A stretch of DNA of 5,747 nt, from assembly GCA_910588285.1 (NCBI GenBank), contig CAJUQB010000174.1:1-5747 (forward strand), in the 5' to 3' direction. A model generated the notes under the pieces. That model searched no databases. It was given only the letters and a program-made list of their open reading frames with translations, and was not told the origin of the DNA. This stretch comes from an uncultured Lachnospiraceae bacterium (GTDB taxonomy: Bacteria; Bacillota; Clostridia; Lachnospirales; Lachnospiraceae). The translations under genes and the position numbers were made by a program. Of the stretch, positions 1 to 5,285 are shown piece by piece. How positions within the stretch are numbered: position 1 is the stretch's first letter; each line of letters begins with the position of its first letter.

Positions 1-18
1 AAAACGGAGGAAAACCAT

Positions 19-159
19 ATGGCATTTTTCGCAAGCGCAATCGACACTTTGAAGGCACTGGTCATGGCTATCGGATGCGGCCTGGGAGCATGGGGGATCG
101 TGAACCTGCTGGAAGGCTACGGGGCGGACAACCCGGCCAGCAATGCTCATGTGCGGTAA
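19..159 (+). pseudogene. Maff2-family ICE membrane protein, 3'-truncated
   Basis: The 46-codon frame starts at an ATG placed 8 bases after a GGAGG site (6-10). It begins MAFFASAIDTLKALVMAIG and continues through a hydrophobic Gly-rich helix to LLEGYGADNP at residues 31-40. This matches the N-terminus of the small Maff2 membrane proteins found in the transfer modules of Tn1549-like conjugative elements. From memory, intact members are about 70 residues and continue with a KQLMAGGG-type segment and a second hydrophobic stretch. Here that part is absent: after about residue 41 the frame reads SNAHVR and stops. The break coincides with a 20-bp sequence (142-161) found again at the end of the truncated kdpD-like gene. 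The expected downstream transfer genes (VirB6/PrgI/VirB4 type) are missing and a sugar-hydrolase operon follows. It is probably a non-functional remnant, although a 46-residue peptide could still be made. Confidence 0.72.
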
Positions 160-161
160 AG
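142..161 (+). repeat. 20-bp direct repeat, copy A (truncation breakpoint)
   Basis: AATGCTCATGTGCGGTAAAG matches 3177-3196 at 19 of 20 positions (G153 versus A3188). It begins where similarity to Maff2 proteins ends. The flanking bases on both sides differ from those of the second copy. It may be a recombination junction, a target or attachment site, or the shared start of a small reading frame (ATG at 143). Confidence 0.75.
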
Positions 162-225
162 TATCACCAGAAAACTTTGTCGAATTGACAGCCGCCCCGC
201 TATGCCGAATTAAGAAATATGCTTC

Positions 226-254
226 TTGAAAGCCGGTTCCCATTATGCTATACT
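226..254 (+). promoter_or_regulatory. Sigma-A-type promoter of the glycosidase operon
   Basis: TTGAAA (226-231) and TATACT (249-254) are separated by exactly 17 bases, each one mismatch from the vegetative consensus. The expected transcription start near 260 gives a leader of about 43 bases before the ATG at 304. The promoter lies downstream of the 142-161 breakpoint, so the cassette carries its own promoter. No obvious operator or cre-like site was seen. Confidence 0.7.
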
Positions 255-303
255 TTTCAGAACAAACCGAAATCGGCATTTTTAGAAATATGGAGGGGCA
301 AAA

Positions 304-1332
304 ATGAACAACTATTGTATGATACATAACTCCAAAACATTTGCGTTTTCTGCTGAGAATCCGACCGGTGTTCGCGCAGGTGGTTCACAGGGCGGTGACT
401 GCACCAAACTTCGTCCGACCGTGACGATTCCTGCAGGGAAAACCGTAACTCTGGCAGATGCTGCAGGACCGGGTGTGATCCAGCATATGTGGTTTACCGG
501 ATATGTCGGACATCGTTTTATCATCCGTATGTATTGGGATGACCAGGAATATCCGTCTGTGGAAGCTCCGCTCTCTGCATTCTTCGGATGTGCCTATGAT
601 GAAAATTTTGTGGATCGGGACGGCAAATATCCGGTGCTTAATTCTGCCATGATTCTGGTAGCTCCCGGCCGCGGCTATAACTGCTATTTTGAGATGCCCT
701 TCCATAAGAGAGCCCGGATCACGATGGAAAACCGTGGCGGTCAGGATGAAAATCTCTATTATATTATCACCGGAGCTTATCAGGAGATTCCGGCAGAGGC
801 TGTTTATTTCCATGCCACATACCGCCAGGAGCACCCGGTTCAGAAGGGCCGTACCTACACAATCGTTGACGGAATTGAAGGCAAGGGACAATTTGTCGGC
901 GTGACTCTGGCAGCCGGTATGAATGGCAACAATACCTGTTGGGTAGAAGGTGAAGCCCGTATGTATCTGGACGATGATAAGTATCCGTCTATCCACTACA
1001 CCGGAACGGAAGACTACTTCGGCGGTTCCTATGGATTTGGAAATGATATCATCATTAAGAACTATCAGACCTTCAGTGGCTTATATACCGGTATGTATGC
1101 CATCTATGGAGACAATCGGGAATTCTATAACGGACAGCAGAGATTCCTGCTGTATCGTTTCCATATCGCAGACCCGATCCGTTTTGAGAAGAAATTTCGT
1201 ATGACACTCGACAACATGGGCTGGACCGGACCGCGTTACGATGATTACACCAGTGTTGCTTACTGGTATCAGACCCTGCCGTCTGCACCGCTGATGCCAC
1301 TGCCGGCAGATGCAGAGATGTGTATGAGATAA
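304..1332 (+). CDS. DUF2961 / GH172-type glycoside hydrolase
   Basis: This 342-residue protein of the DUF2961 family (now GH172) starts at an ATG with a GGAGGGG site 6 bases upstream. Known members include difructose-dianhydride-forming or -cleaving alpha-fructofuranosidases and arabinofuranosidases of the same fold (double jelly-roll). Visible family features are GGDCTKLRP (30-38), GPGVIQHMWFT (55-65), the metal/sugar-loop segment around MYWDD (76-80), VEAPLSAFFG (86-95), NRGG (143-146), WVEGEARMYLDDD (213-225) and the signature TGTEDYFGG (233-241). E215 and E236 are 21 residues apart. As I remember the characterised Bifidobacterium enzyme, its two catalytic glutamates (E270/E291) have the same spacing, so both catalytic positions appear intact. 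No signal peptide is visible, which suggests cytoplasmic action on imported oligosaccharides. The length is typical. It forms a likely two-gene operon with the serine hydrolase 52 bp downstream. The family is confident; the substrate cannot be deduced. Confidence 0.9.
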   Translation: MNNYCMIHNSKTFAFSAENPTGVRAGGSQGGDCTKLRPTVTIPAGKTVTLADAAGPGVIQHMWFTGYVGHRFIIRMYWDDQEYPSVEAPLSAFFGCAYDENFVDRDGKYPVLNSAMILVAPGRGYNCYFEMPFHKRARITMENRGGQDENLYYIITGAYQEIPAEAVYFHATYRQEHPVQKGRTYTIVDGIEGKGQFVGVTLAAGMNGNNTCWVEGEARMYLDDDKYPSIHYTGTEDYFGGSYGFGNDIIIKNYQTFSGLYTGMYAIYGDNREFYNGQQRFLLYRFHIADPIRFEKKFRMTLDNMGWTGPRYDDYTSVAYWYQTLPSAPLMPLPADAEMCMR

Positions 1333-1384
1333 TAAAACCGGGTTGGAGAGGTCAGACAGATTTGCTGGAAAGGATAGATGCGTT

Positions 1385-2302
1385 ATGTTACTGGAAGAGA
1401 AGTTTTTGGAATTTCATCGTTATGTCAGCAGCCATAATCTGCCGCTGGAAGCGATCTGTGTCGGAGATGAGAGCAAGGTACTCTGTGAGATGCATTACGC
1501 AGCAGATGCACCGAGAAATATTTATTCACATACCAAGAGTTTTATGGTAACAGCAGTTGGACTTGCAATGGAAGAAGGAAAACTGAGTCTGGAAGATCAT
1601 GTGACGGAAGTGTTTGGAGACAAACTTCCTCCGAATCCGGATCCAAATCTGGAGAAGATTCAGTTGAAACATCTGCTCTGTATGTCCAGTGGTTTTGGCA
1701 AGCCGCTTCTGATGAGTGCGGACAGACGTCCGGGAGTTGGCGCGCCGGATTATGAGAAGTATATGATGGCACAGCCGGTTCCCGTGGAGCCGGGTAGTAT
1801 ATTCTGTTATTCCTCTGCAGACAGTATACTGGCTGCACATATGGTAGAACGGGCTGTTGGCAAGCGGATGGGAGAGTACCTGTATGAGAAGGTATTCCAG
1901 CCGCTTGATATGGGATGGCCGCTCTGGGAGCATGATCCACAGGGACATCCGAATGGCGGCGGCGGTATGTATCTGACATGTACCGAGATGATGAAACTGG
2001 GACAGCTCTATCTGGCTGCGGGGAAATGGAAGGGCAAGCGGATTGTCAGCAAGGACTGGGTGCAGGAAGTATCTACCCCGAAATTCACTTTCAAGCCATC
2101 TGCAGACCCATGGTATGTAGGATATGGCTATCAGTTCTGGATCAGTCCGTATCCGGGATCCTATCGTGCTGACGGCTCATTCGGACAGATCACAACGATT
2201 CTCCCTGAGAAGGGCTTGGTCGTTTCTATACAATGTCCGGAGCGAGGCAATTTCGATCAGGTGAAACGTGCGCTGCATGAGCATTTCCTGATGGAATTGT
2301 AA
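1385..2302 (+). CDS. Serine hydrolase, class C beta-lactamase/esterase fold
   Basis: This 305-residue protein of the beta-lactamase-related serine hydrolase family (class C, esterase, DD-peptidase fold) contains three active-site elements. The nucleophile motif SHTK (S48-K51) is followed by a helix FMVTAVGLAMEEGKLSLEDHV; the tyrosine motif YSS (142-144) sits in FCYSSADSILA; and DGSFGQ (263-268) occupies the usual HxG/KTG-like position. The family landmark LLCMSSGF (97-104) is also present. I chose the ATG at 1385 because GGAAAGG (1367-1373) lies about 11 bases upstream. An in-frame TTG at 1343 would add 14 residues but has no comparable site. There is no signal peptide, so a cell-wall role is unlikely. 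Pairing with a GH172 enzyme suggests an esterase that deacylates a sugar substrate, which is inference. True beta-lactamase activity is unlikely for this subgroup. No terminator is visible after the stop. Confidence 0.85.
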   Translation: MLLEEKFLEFHRYVSSHNLPLEAICVGDESKVLCEMHYAADAPRNIYSHTKSFMVTAVGLAMEEGKLSLEDHVTEVFGDKLPPNPDPNLEKIQLKHLLCMSSGFGKPLLMSADRRPGVGAPDYEKYMMAQPVPVEPGSIFCYSSADSILAAHMVERAVGKRMGEYLYEKVFQPLDMGWPLWEHDPQGHPNGGGGMYLTCTEMMKLGQLYLAAGKWKGKRIVSKDWVQEVSTPKFTFKPSADPWYVGYGYQFWISPYPGSYRADGSFGQITTILPEKGLVVSIQCPERGNFDQVKRALHEHFLMEL

Positions 2303-2419
2303 AAACACAAAAGCCGGCGTAATGTATGGTGAATGAAATGACAGATGTATCCACTTCCCGAAACCACAAAGAAAAAACGTGGACGAAAGAAAAAGAGGAA
2401 AATAAAGGATGTGGAAATC

Positions 2420-3223
2420 ATGAGTGTGGTTCAAAATAAAAAATATCCTGAAACATTCCGTTGCATATTGGCAACGATGCTGTTATTAGCCGCAGCCACA
2501 GGAATCGGATGGCTGTTTCGTTCTATTGGATTTCCTGAAACAAACATTGTAATTGTTTATCTCTTATCTGTTCTGCTTATTGCCCGTGCTACACATGGCT
2601 TTTCCTATGGCATAGCAGCATCGTTTATTGCTATATTTGCGTTTAATTTTTTCTTTACAGAGCCATATTACACATTTAAGGTAAATAATGCGACCTACTT
2701 TATTACATTTACAATCATGGTAATCACAGCGCTTATCACAAGTGCATTGACTTCACGTGTAAAGCAAAATGCTGTTATTGCATTGGAAAAGGAAGCGGAA
2801 ACAAGTGCGCTTTATCAGTTTACAAATCTGCTTACAGATGCGAAAGATATTTCGGACATTGGCAGCATTACCATTGAAGCAGTAAGTAAAATTGCAGGCT
2901 ACAATGCCAGTTTTTTTCCTTTTGATGAAAGTGGTATGCCGGAACCGGCGTTTATCCAGCAGAAAGCCCCTGATGAGCAGATACACCGGAGCGTAGAGGG
3001 CAAAGAAGTGCTGAAATATGAGATGGATCATTTAAAGTCGCTTTATTATATGGGCGATGAATTTTGCGACTGGCCTGTATATGGCAGGGATGCTATTCTT
3101 GGGATGGTACGCATACCGAAGGAGTATGCCCCAGGATTAAGCGAAGCACAGATACATCTGCTGCATTCCATGATTGAATGCTCATGTACGGTAAAGAAGC
3201 AAGCAACCGAAAACAAGAGATAA
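2420..3223 (+). pseudogene. KdpD-like DUF4118 sensor, kinase half lost
   Basis: The protein is 267 residues from the ATG at 2420, which has AAAGGATG 9 bases upstream. Residues 14-112 form the four-helix DUF4118 membrane domain of KdpD sensors, with the family-typical FNFFFTEPYYTF at 76-87. A short linker (114-128) leads into a GAF-like domain (about 130-252) ending EAQIHLLHSMIE. In intact relatives this point leads into the phosphorylated-histidine domain (an ISHDLRTP-type H-box) and the ATPase domain. None of that is present: after E253 the frame reads CSCTVKKQATENKR and stops. The change coincides with the 20-bp repeat at 3177-3196. KdpD-type sensors paired with KdpE-type regulators occur in Tn1549-like elements, and a KdpE-type DNA-binding domain lies further on at 4355. 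It cannot be a kinase. It might persist as a membrane sensor fragment but is more likely a remnant. An in-frame ATG at 2345 would add 25 mostly Lys/Arg residues and is less convincing. Confidence 0.78.
3177..3196 (+). repeat. 20-bp direct repeat, copy B (kdpD-like breakpoint)
   Basis: AATGCTCATGTACGGTAAAG is 19/20 identical to 142-161. It begins inside codon 253 of the DUF4118/GAF protein, where family similarity stops. The sequence diverges immediately outside the 20 bases. A 51-codon frame opens at ATG 3178 inside the repeat and runs to 3333; its product resembles nothing I recognise. Confidence 0.75.
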
Positions 3224-3270
3224 ACCGCCAGCACCACACTATTCCGAACCAAAGACCAAAAGACAAGCAT

Positions 3271-3286
3271 TATGGAAATGTCCATA
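3271..3286. repeat. Short perfect inverted repeat
   Basis: TATGGA (3271-3276) and TCCATA (3281-3286) form a 6-bp stem with a 4-base loop in the 213-bp gap between the truncated kdpD and the DUF2975 gene. No T-run follows, so it is not a good terminator. GACAAGCATT just upstream (3262-3271) recurs exactly at 3381-3390, overlapping the promoter of the next gene. Confidence 0.35.
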
Positions 3287-3378
3287 GCCAGTTATACACA
3301 TTTCCACGAATGCCGACTATGGCGTTACTCTAATTTATCTATTTTATATAATATTTAACGAAAAACATCAAAAATATA

Positions 3379-3407
3379 ATGACAAGCATTCCATTATGTG
3401 ATATAAT
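3379..3407 (+). promoter_or_regulatory. Promoter of the DUF2975/HTH pair (extended -10)
   Basis: ATGACA (3379-3384) and a perfect TATAAT (3402-3407) are separated by 17 bases. TG at 3399-3400 gives an extended -10. Transcription should begin near 3414, leaving a leader of about 23 bases with an AAGGAG site at 3423-3428. The spacer contains GACAAGCATT (3381-3390), also present at 3262-3271, which is a possible operator for the HTH protein encoded downstream. Confidence 0.72.
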
Positions 3408-3436
3408 ATAAAAAACAAAATAAAGGAGTATCAATT

Positions 3437-3946
3437 ATGGATAGGATAGAAAACATTAAAAAAGCAAGCTATCTCATTGGAAAAGTAGGAAAAGTATTTC
3501 AAATAGTATTTGGAATATTTACAGGAATGTTTTTGATTTCTCTTATCATACTGTTTGTACTGCGTAGTACACTCAATACGATGATTGTTGAATCTCAAAC
3601 AAGTTTTGATTTTAGCAATATGGGGTATTGGACTAAAAAATTAGCAAGTGAAGGTAAGGTAGCGGAAGCCAGTATTGTGTTTTTAATATCAGGAATATTG
3701 TTTTCGTTAATTTTGACAATAATCATGCACTTTATTGTCAAAATATTCAAAAAAATTTGTAATGATTATTCGCCATTTTTACCCGAAATTGTAAAAGATA
3801 TAAAAATTGTTTTGTTATTAACTACATTACTAATTTTAAAAAACAGTATCGGATTAGGCATTATTTCTGGTTTTACATTTTGGGGGATCATAGAACTTTA
3901 TGAGTATGGGTGCGAATTACAAAATCAAGTAGACGAAACATTATAG
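3437..3946 (+). CDS. DUF2975-type small membrane protein (YoaS-like)
   Basis: This is a 169-residue membrane protein with a start supported by AAGGAG 8 bases upstream. Hydrophobic segments lie at about 17-42, 78-102, 121-137 and 138-153, consistent with four helices. The region after helix 2 contains NDYSPFLPEIVKDIK (108-122), and the C-terminus reads ELYEYGCELQNQVDETL. That resembles the DUF2975 ending, in which a helix leads into a (R/Y)YGxELQxExDxT tail. Proteins of this family usually sit directly before a short YozG-type HTH regulator, as here, where the gap is 11 bp. Their biochemical role is unknown; stress-sensing or an immunity-like function has been guessed by analogy with SdpI/SdpR-like pairs, but nothing in the sequence proves it. 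The gene is much more AT-rich than the glycosidase operon and mobC, which suggests a different origin. Confidence 0.75.
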   Translation: MDRIENIKKASYLIGKVGKVFQIVFGIFTGMFLISLIILFVLRSTLNTMIVESQTSFDFSNMGYWTKKLASEGKVAEASIVFLISGILFSLILTIIMHFIVKIFKKICNDYSPFLPEIVKDIKIVLLLTTLLILKNSIGLGIISGFTFWGIIELYEYGCELQNQVDETL

Positions 3947-3957
3947 GTGTGATAAAT

Positions 3958-4197
3958 ATGGCTATTATTTTAAGATTAGATAGAGTTATGGCAGATAGAA
4001 AAATTTCATTGAATGACTTAGCTGAACAAGTAGGAATTGCAAATGTAAACTTATCTAAAATAAAAACTGGAAAGGTAAGTGCTATTCGATTTTCTACATT
4101 AAATGCAATATGTGATGTATTGGATTGTCAACCGGGAGATATATTAGAATTTCAAAAAGACCAATCAAGTAACAAAACAAGTCAAGCTAATAAATAA
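3958..4197 (+). CDS. YozG-like XRE-family HTH transcriptional regulator
   Basis: This 79-residue DNA-binding protein consists almost entirely of one Cro/C1-type helix-turn-helix. It begins LRLDRVMADRKISLNDLAEQVGI, has recognition-helix region NVNLSKIKTGKVSAIRFSTL, and ends in the characteristic ICDVLDCQPGDILEF (51-65). This is the pattern of the YozG-type regulators that accompany DUF2975 membrane proteins. The ATG at 3958 is preferred because AGGTG (3945-3949, overlapping the upstream stop) is 8 bases before it and the domain starts right there. An in-frame ATG at 3910 would add 16 residues read inside the previous gene. It is probably co-transcribed from 3379-3407 and likely autoregulatory. 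The tail from 66 on is polar and poorly structured. Confidence 0.9.
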   Translation: MAIILRLDRVMADRKISLNDLAEQVGIANVNLSKIKTGKVSAIRFSTLNAICDVLDCQPGDILEFQKDQSSNKTSQANK

Positions 4198-4284
4198 GTA
4201 TTATTTTGAGGTAGTAAATGAGAAGTGATAGTCTAAAATGTTATACTCCTCCGAATAATAAAAAGCAACACTCTTTATGTCGTT

Positions 4285-4298
4285 AGAAAAAATTTTCT
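4285..4298. repeat. A/T-rich hyphenated palindrome
   Basis: AGAAAA-AA-TTTTCT forms a near-palindrome directly abutting the 11-bp inverted repeat at 4299-4333. It could be part of an operator or only a product of AT-richness. Confidence 0.3.
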
Positions 4299-4333
4299 AT
4301 GATATGTTCATACGAATACAAAGAACATATCAT
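4299..4333. promoter_or_regulatory. Perfect 11-bp inverted repeat before the winged-helix gene
   Basis: ATGATATGTTC (4299-4309) and GAACATATCAT (4323-4333) are exact reverse complements with a 13-base loop. The right arm ends 16 bases before the AGGAGG site of the next gene. No poly-T follows, which argues against a terminator. Its position suits an operator or an mRNA hairpin controlling the downstream regulator. It could also mark the edge of the AT-rich island. Confidence 0.55.
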
Positions 4334-4354
4334 GTATGTTTTCAATAACAGGAG

Positions 4355-4783
4355 GTGGAAATTGTCGCTAAAATAATCATACTCACGTTCAATGACGCAG
4401 AAGAAAAAGCAGTCGAGGAAGCCATAGCCGCCCTTGCCGATATGATACCACTGGAAGCCATACAGCCGCCACATTCCCCTATGCTGATTTTTCCGGGATT
4501 GGAAATCAGACCACACCAACGCCGGGTACTGAAAGGCGGTGCAGACATAAGCCTAACCCGTTTGGAATACGGCGCACTCTGCTACCTTGCCGCCAGTCCG
4601 GGGCGAGTATTCACAAAGGCACAGATTTTTGAAGCCGTATGGAGCATGGAAAGCGATAGCTGCCAGTCAAGCGTGACAAATGTGATTTACAACTTGCGGA
4701 AAAAGATAGAGCCGGACAGCCAAAACCCCACCTACATAAAAACCGTTTTAGGCATGGGCTACAAGTTTGCTTCTGGGGAATGA
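4355..4783 (+). CDS. Winged-helix (OmpR/KdpE-type) DNA-binding protein of ICE
   Basis: This protein of about 142 residues has residues 1-40 as an unassigned segment (KIIILTFNDAEEKAVEEAIA...) and about 46-140 as the C-terminal DNA-binding domain of OmpR/PhoB regulators. Visible elements are LTRLEYGALCYLAASPGRVFTK, the recognition-helix segment SSVTNVIYNLRKKI and the wing YIKTVLGMGYKF. There is no receiver domain and no phospho-acceptor Asp, so it is not a normal response regulator (about 225 residues). Such short proteins typically lie just before mobC and the relaxase in clostridial conjugative elements, and this one does. The start is uncertain: the GTG at 4355 overlaps AGGAGG (4350-4355), whereas an ATT at 4361 is correctly spaced and a TTG at 4362 is out of frame. 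It probably controls the transfer region. A transcription terminator follows at 4822. Confidence 0.82.
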   Translation: MEIVAKIIILTFNDAEEKAVEEAIAALADMIPLEAIQPPHSPMLIFPGLEIRPHQRRVLKGGADISLTRLEYGALCYLAASPGRVFTKAQIFEAVWSMESDSCQSSVTNVIYNLRKKIEPDSQNPTYIKTVLGMGYKFASGE

Positions 4784-4821
4784 CAACTGAATAACCGCCG
4801 CTATTAACGGCAACACAGAAG

Positions 4822-4853
4822 CAGGAAATCAAGAAAAGGTTTCCTGTTTTTTT
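4822..4853 (+). terminator. Intrinsic terminator after the winged-helix gene
   Basis: CAGGAAA (4822-4828) pairs perfectly with TTTCCTG (4840-4846) across an 11-base loop, followed at once by seven T (4847-4853). It lies 38 bp after the stop and separates this gene from the mobC leader region. Confidence 0.8.
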
Positions 4854-4938
4854 GCGTCCAAAAGCGGGGGAAATTTTACGCCGCACTAAAAAATTTCAAA
4901 AGGTTTTTCAAAACATTGCCAAATTTTCATTTTTTCCC

Positions 4939-4961
4939 GTAGTAGGTAATAGAGGGGAAAA
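4939..4961 (+). repeat. Module core 1 (GTAGTAGGTAATAGAGGGG...)
   Basis: First of three related cores: GTAGTAGGTAATAGAGGGG followed by AAAA. It sits directly 5' of the terminator-like hairpin at 4963-4988. Confidence 0.6.
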
Positions 4962-4962
4962 C

Positions 4963-4988
4963 AAACGCCGGACAGTTTGGCGTTTTTT
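4963..4988 (+). terminator. Terminator-like hairpin of module 1
   Basis: AAACGCC (4963-4969) pairs with GGCGTTT (4979-4985) around a 9-base loop; the T-run spans 4983-4988. It could terminate or attenuate transcription towards mobC. Confidence 0.65.
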
Positions 4989-5064
4989 GTAACCGTTTGT
5001 ATATTATTGCGAAAAGAAATTCCAACAAAAGATATAAAACCTTGCCTGTTTGCGTTTGCCGTGC

Positions 5065-5086
5065 GTAGTAAGGTATAGGGGGAAAA
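5065..5086 (+). repeat. Module core 2 (GTAGTAAGGTATAGGGGG...)
   Basis: Second core, GTAGTAAGGTATAGGGGG followed by AAAA, again immediately before a 7-bp hairpin. Confidence 0.6.
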
Positions 5087-5087
5087 T

Positions 5088-5119
5088 AACTGCCGCTTTG
5101 TCAGGCAGTTTTCTCTTTT
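5088..5119 (+). terminator. Terminator-like hairpin of module 2
   Basis: AACTGCC (5088-5094) pairs with GGCAGTT (5104-5110) around a 9-base loop. It is followed by a T-rich tract interrupted by C (TTCTCTTTT). Stem length (7) and loop length (9) equal those of module 1 although the stem sequence differs, which points to conserved structure. Confidence 0.6.
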
Positions 5120-5181
5120 ATGTGGCGTAGAAAATGAAAAAATTTCTGAAAATGTCCGTCCATTTTGGCTTTTGCGGTTTT

Positions 5182-5201
5182 GTAGGTATTAGAGGGGGAA
5201 A
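5182..5201 (+). repeat. Module core 3 (GTAGGTATTAGAGGGGGAAA)
   Basis: Third core. Here the following stem is weak (TGCC 5202-5205 with GGCA 5217-5220) and no T-run follows, so the copy nearest mobC seems to lack terminator function. Confidence 0.55.
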
Positions 5202-5285
5202 TGCCGCCTCAGAGTTGGCACAATCCCCGCCCGCCGAGGGTATCAGCGGAAAATCCACATAGAGGAAGCCGTTACTTTCTAAAAG

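Larger units (their letters stand above)
4887..5239 (+). repeat. Three degenerate ~120-bp tandem modules upstream of mobC
   Basis: Three units begin near 4887, 5011 and 5131. Each opens with an A-rich stretch containing an AATTTC/AAATTCC-like string, passes through a variable pyrimidine-richer part, then a G-rich core and a hairpin. Cores start at 4939, 5065 and 5182 (spacing 126 and 117 bp). A weaker partial copy (GCGGGGGAAA then GCCGC, 4864-4884) precedes them. The units are far too divergent for CRISPR and too regular to be chance. Their role is unknown: attenuators, protein-binding sites or a structured RNA are all possible. Confidence 0.6.

Noticed and set aside
185..213. TTGACA (185-190) as a second promoter of the glycosidase operon
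   Set aside because: A perfect -35, but 17 bases on there is only AATTAA-like sequence; TTGAAA/TATACT at 226-254 is clearly better.
385..996. 203-codon minus-strand open frame
   Set aside because: It lies wholly antisense to the well-supported GH172 gene, has no recognisable domain and is explained by that gene's codon usage.
1343..1384. TTG start adding 14 residues to the serine hydrolase
   Set aside because: No ribosome-binding site at a usable distance; ATG 1385 has one and fits the family start.
1526..1979. Two minus-strand frames of about 140 codons
   Set aside because: Both overlap the serine hydrolase active-site coding region and show low-complexity, non-protein-like composition.
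2297..2325. TTGTAA-N17-TAATGT as a promoter for the DUF4118 fragment
   Set aside because: The -10 matches the consensus at only 3 of 6 positions, so it is not reportable.
142..3196. The segment between the direct repeats as a complete transposable unit
   Set aside because: It contains no transposase or recombinase gene and no terminal inverted repeats, and the KdpD fragment inside is itself ICE-derived. A recombination scar is as likely.
4887..5239. CRISPR array
   Set aside because: The three repeats are divergent, about 120 bp apart, each carries its own hairpin, and there are no uniform spacers or cas genes.
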